A stretch of 7,818 bases of DNA, taken from Streptomyces lilacinus (lineage in GTDB: Bacteria > Actinomycetota > Actinomycetes > Streptomycetales > Streptomycetaceae). A program made the position numbers and the translations under genes. Below are positions 1 to 4,857 of this stretch, one piece after another (the first letter of the stretch is position 1; each line of letters opens with the position of its first letter). The notes below the pieces were generated by a model that did no database searches, had not been told where the DNA came from, and saw nothing but the letters and a program-made list of their open reading frames with translations. The stretch spans positions 13,577-21,394 of the forward strand of contig KL569467.1 of assembly GCA_000715685.1 (NCBI GenBank), given 5' to 3'.

Positions 1-41
1 CCGGGGCGGCCCGACGGTCGAGAGGGTGGGAACGGGGCCCG

Positions 42-821
42 TCACACCGTGCCTCCCCGTTCGCGCCTGTTCCAGCGCAGCCGCAGCAGCAGCGCGCCGG
101 CGACACCGGCGACGCACAGCGCGTACGCGGCCGTCACCCAGCCGTTGGCCGGGCGTCCGGAGTGCAGCCCGTGCACCAGCGCGGCGCCCCACGCGGGGTA
201 GGCGCCGATGTGGAGGGCCCGCCAGGCGCGGGAGCGGCCCACGGAGGCGAAGGCGCTGCGGACCGCGCCGGTCACGGCGACGACGAGGAAGAGATAGCCG
301 GCGAGCGTGCCGAGCCCGACGAGCAGCGGCCGGCCGGCGTCGGTGAACGGCACGGCCACGGCCGTCCCGCTGGTGTGGCCCTCGGCGACCTTGACCCAGA
401 CGTGCAGCGCCAGGAAGCCGAGGCCCGACACGGCCAGGCCGCGGTGGACGCCCTGGGCGAGCAGCCGGTGGGCCGAGCCGAGGAGCATCCGGTCGGTCGC
501 GGCCAGGCCCCACAGCACGGTGGCGGTCAGCGAGACGAGGGAGAGGACCCCGGCGCCGAAGTCGAGGAACTCCTGGGTCCGTTCGGCGACCCCGGACCGG
601 GCGGCGACGGCGAGCAGCAGCAGGATCGCCGCCGGCAGCGCGGGCCGCGCGGAGGGGCCGCTGGCCGGCCGGGAGCGCGCCCGGGACCGGGACAGCCGCG
701 GTCGGGACAGCCGGGGTCGTCGGGTCGTCCGGGGCCGGGTCGGCCGGGGAGGCATGAACGGCGCCACCGGGGGCAGGGACGAGGTCGGCGGTGCCGACGG
801 GGACGTGCGCGACACGGACAT
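42..821 (-). CDS. Six-helix membrane protein, ferric reductase-like transmembrane (cytochrome b-type) domain
   Basis: 259 residues. The ATG at 821-819 is preceded by GAAAGG (827-832) with a 5-base spacer, which fixes the start; the frame stays open upstream into the neighbouring gene but without a comparable site. Residues 1-60 are a Pro/Arg/Ser-rich cytoplasmic tail. Six hydrophobic segments follow, at about 61-78, 85-108, 124-145, 163-190, 203-218 and 228-247. Histidines H126 and H140 lie 14 residues apart in the third helix, and H204, H217 and H220 lie in the fifth. That pattern matches heme b ligation in the ferric reductase-like transmembrane family (PF01794, which includes MsrQ and NOX-type proteins). 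I infer an electron-transferring membrane cytochrome. No FAD or NAD(P)H-binding domain is present, so an electron-donor partner would have to be separate. It is divergent from a PucR-type regulator. The 41 bases downstream of its stop hold nothing I can identify. The fold is moderately sure; the substrate is unknown. Confidence 0.8.
   Translation of the reverse strand: MSVSRTSPSAPPTSSLPPVAPFMPPRPTRPRTTRRPRLSRPRLSRSRARSRPASGPSARPALPAAILLLLAVAARSGVAERTQEFLDFGAGVLSLVSLTATVLWGLAATDRMLLGSAHRLLAQGVHRGLAVSGLGFLALHVWVKVAEGHTSGTAVAVPFTDAGRPLLVGLGTLAGYLFLVVAVTGAVRSAFASVGRSRAWRALHIGAYPAWGAALVHGLHSGRPANGWVTAAYALCVAGVAGALLLRLRWNRRERGGTV
688..717. repeat. 15-base tandem duplication in the N-terminal tail of the membrane protein
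   Basis: Two adjacent 15-base units (688-702 and 703-717) differ at one position (C699 versus G714). On the minus strand they encode PRLSR twice (residues 36-45 of the 259-residue protein), inside an Arg/Pro/Ser-rich, probably disordered cytoplasmic tail. The duplication is in frame and looks like replication slippage; it adds positive charge before the first helix. Confidence 0.7.
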
Positions 822-1099
822 AAGGGCCTTTCGACGGGCAGCCCATGGCGAGACGGGCGGGCGCCCGCGTTCCTGAGAAAATCCGGAAATCCCGCGCATC
901 GGCGCAATTGGCCGGGCGGTCGAATGAACGCCAGGATGCTTGAATTCCGCAAACCCTTCATAAGCTTTATCGTGCTGTGACAAATTCGCGCTTGGCTCCC
1001 CCAAGGCGGTGGGTGGCTGTTGATGATGCCCACTCAGGCGAGAGGGTCCGAACGCCAGTCCAGATCCCCTTGTCCGGTGCAAATGTCCGGAGGTAGACG
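822..1099. promoter_or_regulatory. Divergent intergenic region between the membrane cytochrome and the PucR-type regulator
   Basis: 278 bases without a gene, and less GC-rich than the flanking genes, especially at about 870-990. It must hold promoters for both flanking genes. A perfect 12-base palindrome, GCGGGCGCCCGC (857-868), lies in the probable leader of the membrane protein. On the minus strand TTGTCA (983-978) resembles a vegetative -35 box, but I find no good -10 at 16-18 bases (the hexamer at 17 bases reads TGAAGG). On the plus strand TTGAAT (940-945) has only weak -10 candidates. The regulator's ribosome site GGAGG is at 1089-1093. Promoter positions are therefore unresolved. Confidence 0.5.
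976..991 (+). repeat. Copy 1 of a shared TGTGACAAA-N2-CGCGC element
   Basis: TGTGACAAATTCGCGC here matches TGTGACAAAACCGCGC at 4673-4688 in 14 of 16 positions. Both copies lie in divergent intergenic regions and in the same orientation. This copy is 124 bases before the plus-strand start and 154 bases before the minus-strand start. It could be a regulator site or part of a promoter (its complement contains TTGTCA). Two copies in 7.8 kb could also be chance. Confidence 0.35.
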
Positions 1100-2200
1100 A
1101 TGTGCGAAATGCTGAACCGCATCTGGTCACGACCACGTGGCGAATGGACTCGCGTCCTGCGCAAGGAACTTCCTGCCGTCGCGGCCAGGATGGTCGACGA
1201 ACTGCTGCGTGACACACCCGGCTTCGCCGAGGTCATGGAGCGGATCGGCCGGGACGTGGCCCAGGGCGCGGTCGAGCAGGCGCTGTTGCTGGCCCTGGGC
1301 CTGCGCGGAGTGTCCGGCGGCGGCCGGGGCCCCGGGCCCGCGCCCGCCCGCTCCGCGGGCCGGGTCGTCACCGCCATGCCGGTGGCCCGGGCGCGCCAGG
1401 CGCTCTTCGCGGCCCTGGCCGAGGACCGCTGCCTGCCCCCCAAGGTCCTGGCCGAACTGGCCCGCCAGGCCGGCTGGCCGCTGCCCGAGCGGGCCCGCGC
1501 CGTCGTCCTCGCCGGCCCCTCCGCCAACGAGGCCCCCCACCTGGCCCTGCAGCTCGCCGCCGCCCTCGGCCAGGGCCTGCTCGGCACCATCGACAACGAC
1601 GTCTGCCTGCTCGTCCCCGACCCCGGCACCGACGACCGCGCCACGCTGAGCGCCGTGCTCGCCGGCCGCACGGCCGCCGTCGGGCACTCCGTGCCCGTGG
1701 CCGACGCGGCCTCCTCGCTGCGCTGGGCGCGCCGCCTGCTCGCCCTGACCCCCGCGGGCGCCGGCCCCGTCGAACGGCCCGTCTACGTCGACGACCACCT
1801 CTCGGACCTGCTGCTCCTGCAGGACGAGTCCCTCGCCCGGGCCCTGTCCGCCCGCTGGCTGCGCCCGCTCGAAGGGCTCACGCCGCGCCAGAGCGAGCGG
1901 CTCGAAGTGACCCTGCTGGCCTGGCTGGAGAGCGGCGGCGCCCCCGAGGCGGCCCGCACCCTCCAGGTCCACCCCCAGACGGTCCGCTACCGCCTGCGCC
2001 AGATAGAGAAGCTCTTCGGTCCCGCGCTGCGCGAGCCCCGCACCCGCTTCGAGCTCGAGCTGGCCCTGCGCGGCCGCCGGCTGCGCGCCCAGTCCCGCCG
2101 GCCGGCCCGCACCCGGGCCCCGCAGGGCCGGGCCCGCGTCGCCGGCGCCACGGTCCACCCGCTGGGCCTGGCGCGCGAGGCCCGCGTCAACGGCCTGTGA
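1100..2200 (+). CDS. PucR/CdaR-family transcriptional regulator
   Basis: 366 residues, starting at ATG 1100 with GGAGG six bases upstream. Residues 1-70 are helical, residues 73-85 form a Gly/Pro/Ala linker, and residues 95-220 resemble the degenerate GGDEF-like middle domain of CdaR-type regulators. The C-terminal DNA-binding domain is clear: residues 259-327 contain LTPRQSERLEVTLLAWLE, then LQVHPQTVRYRLRQIEKLFG (288-307), then the R-x-ELELAL end, the classic PucR-type C-terminal helix-turn-helix (HTH_30, PF13556). Residues 328-366 are an Arg-rich tail beyond the usual family end. The protein should bind DNA and regulate transcription; the effector is unknown, since no recognised ligand-binding PucR or GAF domain is visible at the N-terminus. 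Its divergent position makes the membrane cytochrome gene, and its own promoter, the likeliest targets by inference. Transcription probably ends at the hairpin at 2279-2309. Confidence 0.87.
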   Translation: MCEMLNRIWSRPRGEWTRVLRKELPAVAARMVDELLRDTPGFAEVMERIGRDVAQGAVEQALLLALGLRGVSGGGRGPGPAPARSAGRVVTAMPVARARQALFAALAEDRCLPPKVLAELARQAGWPLPERARAVVLAGPSANEAPHLALQLAAALGQGLLGTIDNDVCLLVPDPGTDDRATLSAVLAGRTAAVGHSVPVADAASSLRWARRLLALTPAGAGPVERPVYVDDHLSDLLLLQDESLARALSARWLRPLEGLTPRQSERLEVTLLAWLESGGAPEAARTLQVHPQTVRYRLRQIEKLFGPALREPRTRFELELALRGRRLRAQSRRPARTRAPQGRARVAGATVHPLGLAREARVNGL

Positions 2201-2260
2201 ATTCCTGCGAATTCGGATGCGCGTTCAGTGAATTGTGCTGGCGTTCGACGAATTCGCCGT
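2199..2260 (+). repeat. Helically phased GAATT motifs after the regulator's stop
   Basis: GAATT occurs at 2199, 2209, 2230 and 2250, with spacings of 10, 21 and 20 bases, close to whole turns of B-DNA. The last two sit in a 20-base tandem unit: GCGTTCAGTGAATT (2221-2234) and GCGTTCGACGAATT (2241-2254). The tract lies between the regulator's stop codon and the terminator hairpin. In such GC-rich DNA, four GAATT in 56 bases stands out. The function is unknown; a binding site or DNA-bending patch is possible. Confidence 0.5.
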
Positions 2261-2278
2261 AAAACGCGGGAAGGGCGA

Positions 2279-2309
2279 CGGCCCCCGTCCTCATCGAGGA
2301 CGGGGGCCG
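2279..2309. terminator. Strong bidirectional hairpin terminator between convergent genes
   Basis: A perfect 14-base-pair stem (2279-2292 with 2296-2309; left arm CGGCCCCCGTCCTC) closes a three-base loop. It lies 78 bases after the regulator's stop and 77 bases beyond the stop of the convergent DUF1996 gene. There is no long U-tract on either strand, only a short TTT at 2315-2317 on the plus side. This is common for actinomycete terminators, which often rely on the stem alone. Its central position suggests it ends transcription from both sides. The rest of the convergent gap (2310-2386) has only a small palindrome, CCCGGCGCCGGG (2354-2365). Confidence 0.85.
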
Positions 2310-2386
2310 CCGCGTTTCCCGGAACCGGACGGCATGGGGCGGTTAGGGGAGCGCCCGGCGCCGGGGGCCTTGGGCCTTGCGGCGTG

Positions 2387-3770
2387 TCAGCAGCGACTCC
2401 CGCCGTTGACGCAGGACACCGCCTTGGCCATCAGCGCGTCCGGCATCACATTGATGAAGTCGCCGTGGTCCGTGACCGGTTTGTGGAGCTGCTCGGGAAA
2501 ACTGTCCACGGCGAACGGCGCCCCGGCCGGCACGTCGTAGGTGAGGCGCTGGACCAGCTGCGGCACGGCCCGGAAGCCGCGCGGGCAGGACCCGTCGGCA
2601 CGGGCGAAGGCCACATGGGTGCGGTGGTTGGCGCTGTCCGTCGACCTGCCGTCCCAGCAGCTCTGGAAGGCGAGGGTGCGGACCACCTTCGCGCCGTTCG
2701 GGCAGATCGGGTACTTGTCCTTGAGCTGCCGGTTCTCGAACCCCGTGCAGCTCCACGAGGCGTTGGCATTGCCCGGGCCGCTGGTGAACGCCTTCGCGTC
2801 GCCCGTGATGATCCGCAGGAAGCGCGGCATCGCCGCCACCTTGCTCACCGGGCTGCCCCGGAACTGGATCGTCACCGACGAGGGCCGCAGGATCCGGCCC
2901 ATGTTCCCGTCATGGCCCCCGCCCGGCGCCTTGGCGTCGGGCGCCGCCTTGCCGTCCAGCACGCGCAGCACGGGCCAGTAGTGGGTGGACAGGTCGCCGT
3001 TGGTGCAGGTGGTGCCGGCCGCCGCGAGGCTCGCGTTCGAGGAGAAGGCGTTGGTGGAGAGGTTGCCCACGTAGTCGTGCGTGTGGTGGGCGCCGTTGCT
3101 GACGCCGGGGGTGACGATGACGTTGTCCGAGTTGAAGTGGCCGTTCTCGTTCCGCCCGCAGGACGAGGTGAACGTGCCGGTCGAGCCGCCGCCCCGGGCC
3201 GCCGGGGCGGCCTTCGCGGGCGCGGTGCGGATGTCGGCGAAGTCGGCGGGCGCCGGCCCGCCGGGCATCGGCCGCTTGAGGGTGCTCACGTCTCCGGCCG
3301 CCTCCGTACGGACCTGGCGGGCGCTGCAGCCGCTCAGCTCCGTCAGGTCCGACGGCCGTGTCGAGGCCGCGCCGATGGCGTCGGCCATCCGCCCGATCGT
3401 CGCCGAGCGCTGCTGCTTCAGCTCGCCGAGGACGCCCTCGCCGGCCCCGCCGGCCGCCGCCCGCTCGTAGGCCCGCGCCACCTGCGCGTCCAGCTCCGCG
3501 AGGCCCACCGAGACCTGCTGCCGCGCCGCGCCGGGCACCTCGCTCAGCCGGTCGCCGACGTCGGGGCAGGCGATGGTCGTCGCCGCCGTCGCGGCGTCCG
3601 CCCCCGGATCGCCGGAGGAGTGGTCGGCCTGCCGGTGCGACCCGCCGGCGGGCGTTGGCGGCGACGAGCGCCGTTCCGCCGCCGCCCAGCAGCAGCGCCG
3701 CGGCCGCGGCGATCGCTCGTACCTTCAGCGGTGTGCGGCGTTTGTGGCCCTGTCGTGTCGTGGGGGTCAT
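2387..3770 (-). CDS. Secreted DUF1996-family protein, apparently frameshifted near its signal peptide
   Basis: The start is ATG 3770-3768, four bases past the upstream gene's stop. Residues 1-40 are a Sec-type signal peptide: basic HKRRTPLKVR, an Ala/Leu core, then an Ala-rich possible cleavage site ending AANA. The frame then breaks. Removing one base from the GGG at 3650-3652 joins it to the long downstream frame and gives exactly 460 residues. In that joined protein, residues 84-130 are charged and helical, and residues 206-442 are the DUF1996 domain. Its hallmarks are GAHHTHDYVGN (226-236), STHYWPVLR (261-269), RTHVAFA (383-389) and DHGDFINVM (434-442). Several cysteines (204, 255, 341, 356, 371, 395, 453 and 460) suit an extracellular disulfide-bonded protein. 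DUF1996 has no established reaction; its conserved histidines hint at metal or carbohydrate chemistry, which is speculation. If the break is real, the main domain would lack its export signal and the gene may be inactive. If it is a sequencing error, the gene is intact. It is probably transcribed and translated with the DUF4142 gene. Confidence 0.82.
3650..3652 (-). other. Apparent +1 frameshift in the DUF1996 gene
   Basis: On the minus strand the signal-peptide frame reads LVAANA and then becomes an Arg-rich, low-complexity string without family features. The frame encoding GGSHRQADHSS, CPDVGDRLSEVP and the DUF1996 domain starts exactly here. Deleting one C (a G on the plus strand) from the three-base run gives N-A-A-G-G-S-H and makes the total length divisible by three. 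I infer a single-base insertion or a sequencing error; nothing suggests programmed slippage, since the run is only three bases long. Confidence 0.75.
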
Positions 3771-3774
3771 GCGA

Positions 3775-4584
3775 TCACTTCATCTCCTCGTTGCTGTGCT
3801 GCGCCGGGGCGTCGCCGTGCTGTGCCGGGGGCGAGGCGGGGGCCGGCACCGGGTCCGGGGGCGGCGGCTGGGCGGGGGAGTGGGGGACACCGGCCCGGCC
3901 CGTGCCCTCCAGTACGGTGATGTGGTCGAGCACGACCGTGTTGGCGCGCGTCGCCAGCTCGCGGACCAGGGAGTTGCCGGTCCGGTCGCGCACGAGCGCG
4001 ACCAGGCCGAAGACCTTGCCGTGCGCGGCGCGCAGGAGCCGGGCGAAGGTCCGGTCGAAGCCGGCTCCCCGGGCGGCGTCGATCTCGTCCAGCCATCCCT
4101 GCTGCTGCTCGTTGGGCCGGTCCGGCAGCGAGATGCCCAGCGTTCGGGCGGTGTCGAGGGAGCGGCGGTCCAACTCGGTGTGACCGCCGAGGAGATGCTC
4201 CCCGGCGACGCGTACGTTGTCGGTCGTCCCCCGCTCCTGGGCCAGTCGTCCCGCGGGTTTCTCCCACAGACCGGCGAGCCGGACCTTGCGGACGAAGTCG
4301 CGGTCCAGTGCCGTCAGCGGCCCCGTCGGGGTCTCCCGCACCCCCTCGCCGTCGTCGTTCCACGCGGGCGCGCCGGCGGCCGCGGGCCGTGCGTCGCCGA
4401 ACAGCGACACCGGCACCACCAGCGCCAGCAGCGTCGCCGCCAGCGCCCCGACCACGAGCCACGTCCCCAGCGGACGCCCCGCGCCGGGACCCGCCCCCGG
4501 GCGGCCACTCTCCGGCCCGGCCCGCCGGCCCAGGGACCTCATCAGGCCCGCTCGCATGGCGTGAGTCGGACGCACGGGACGCAT
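3775..4584 (-). CDS. Membrane-anchored DUF4142-family extracytoplasmic protein
   Basis: 269 residues. ATG 4584-4582 is preceded by GGGAGG (4592-4597) at a 7-base spacing; Met10 and Met15 are alternatives without as good a site. The cytoplasmic start is basic, and residues 41-61 form one hydrophobic helix (signal anchor or uncleaved signal). Residues 88-228 match the DUF4142 pattern: LTALDRDFVRKVRLAGLWE, then a run of amphipathic helices through HGKVFGLVALVRDRTGNSLVR to VLDHITVL. DUF4142 is a four-helix, ferritin-like fold of unknown function, usually exported. Residues 236-262 are a Pro/Ala-rich tail with two PAQH repeats. The gene ends with a GAG-GAG-ATG-AAG-TGA sequence whose GAGGAG (3784-3789) probably serves as the ribosome site for the DUF1996 gene four bases on. 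The two products are therefore likely coupled and may work together outside the membrane. Confidence 0.85.
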   Translation of the reverse strand: MRPVRPTHAMRAGLMRSLGRRAGPESGRPGAGPGAGRPLGTWLVVGALAATLLALVVPVSLFGDARPAAAGAPAWNDDGEGVRETPTGPLTALDRDFVRKVRLAGLWEKPAGRLAQERGTTDNVRVAGEHLLGGHTELDRRSLDTARTLGISLPDRPNEQQQGWLDEIDAARGAGFDRTFARLLRAAHGKVFGLVALVRDRTGNSLVRELATRANTVVLDHITVLEGTGRAGVPHSPAQPPPPDPVPAPASPPAQHGDAPAQHSNEEMK

Positions 4585-4672
4585 CGCGCCGCCTCCCTCG
4601 TTCCTCGGCTGTCTGTCGGATGACGGGGGACGCTAGCCGCCGCGCGAGCCCGTGGGCCGACCCTTCGCGGCA

Positions 4673-4688
4673 TGTGACAAAACCGCGC
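4673..4688 (+). repeat. Copy 2 of the shared TGTGACAAA-N2-CGCGC element
   Basis: TGTGACAAAACCGCGC differs from the copy at 976-991 only at positions 10 and 11. It lies 88 bases upstream of the DUF4142 start on one side and 169 bases upstream of the STAND NTPase start on the other. Like the first copy it sits in a divergent intergenic region, so a shared regulator or sigma-factor element is possible but unproven. Confidence 0.35.
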
Positions 4689-4746
4689 GGGGACGGCCCG
4701 GCGGGCTGTTACCGTGCCGCCTCGCCCCGGCGGCCCCGGGAGCCCC

Positions 4747-4777
4747 GCCCTGCCCAGTGGCGGGGGGTGGGCAGGGC
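4747..4777 (+). promoter_or_regulatory. Hairpin upstream of the STAND NTPase gene
   Basis: GCCCTGCCCA (4747-4756) pairs perfectly with TGGGCAGGGC (4768-4777) around an 11-base G-rich loop; two more pairs form beyond one mismatch (4744-4745 with 4779-4780). No gene ends here, so it is not an ordinary gene-end terminator. It could be an attenuator or stability element in the leader of the plus-strand gene, if transcription starts further upstream, or a palindromic operator with 10-base arms. Confidence 0.5.
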
Positions 4778-4787
4778 TGGTAGCTGT

Positions 4788-4816
4788 GGAAGGAGGGGAT
4801 TCCAGGAGGGGGGGAG
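4788..4816 (+). other. Purine-rich stretch with ribosome-site-like sequences but no adjacent start codon
   Basis: AAGGAGG (4790-4796) is nearly a full match to the 16S anti-Shine-Dalgarno sequence, and a second GGAGG begins at 4805. No ATG, GTG or TTG follows either within normal distance; the real gene starts about 60 bases further on. An in-frame GTG at 4786 lies before both. The stretch may be a ribosome standby site, a partner in RNA folding with the C-rich DNA just upstream, or chance. Confidence 0.3.
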
Positions 4817-4857
4817 ATCTACGCCCGCCGTTACCGCACCGTACGGAGCTGGTGGCC

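Larger units (their letters stand above)
4585..4857. promoter_or_regulatory. Divergent intergenic region between the DUF4142 operon and the STAND NTPase gene
   Basis: 273 bases with no convincing gene. For the operon, TAGCGT on the minus strand (4635-4630) is a plausible -10 box with a leader of about 40 bases, but I see no matching -35. TTGTCA on the minus strand (4680-4675) lies 39 bases away, too far to pair with it. For the plus-strand gene I find no clear -35/-10 pair. Towards that gene the region carries a hairpin (4747-4777) and a purine-rich stretch (about 4788-4816), followed by GGAG (4845-4848), the likely ribosome site, nine bases before the ATG. Confidence 0.5.

Noticed and set aside
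978..983. TGTGA as half of a CRP-type site
   Set aside because: The matching TCACA half-site is absent at the required spacing in both copies of the element.
822..1217. Upstream extension of the membrane cytochrome frame
   Set aside because: It would overlap the start of the divergent regulator and has no ribosome site. The ATG at 821 has a well-placed GAAAGG.
1127..2158. 343-codon minus-strand frame opposite the regulator
   Set aside because: The plus strand carries a clear PucR-type helix-turn-helix and a good ribosome site; the minus frame is Gly/Ala/Arg-rich filler.
2387..3538. Starting the DUF1996 gene at the internal GTG (3538-3536)
   Set aside because: Family-like sequence (CPDVGDRLSEV) continues upstream in the same frame, and a signal peptide sits further up in the other frame. 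The GTG is therefore probably just an internal valine codon.
2228..4183. 651-codon plus-strand frame opposite the DUF1996/DUF4142 operon
   Set aside because: It is the antisense shadow of two recognisable genes and runs through the terminator hairpin; its translation is low complexity.
4759..4816. Possible G-quadruplex in the NTPase leader
   Set aside because: There are several G runs, but the loops between four suitable runs are too long for the standard pattern (one gap is about 18 bases), so I do not claim one.
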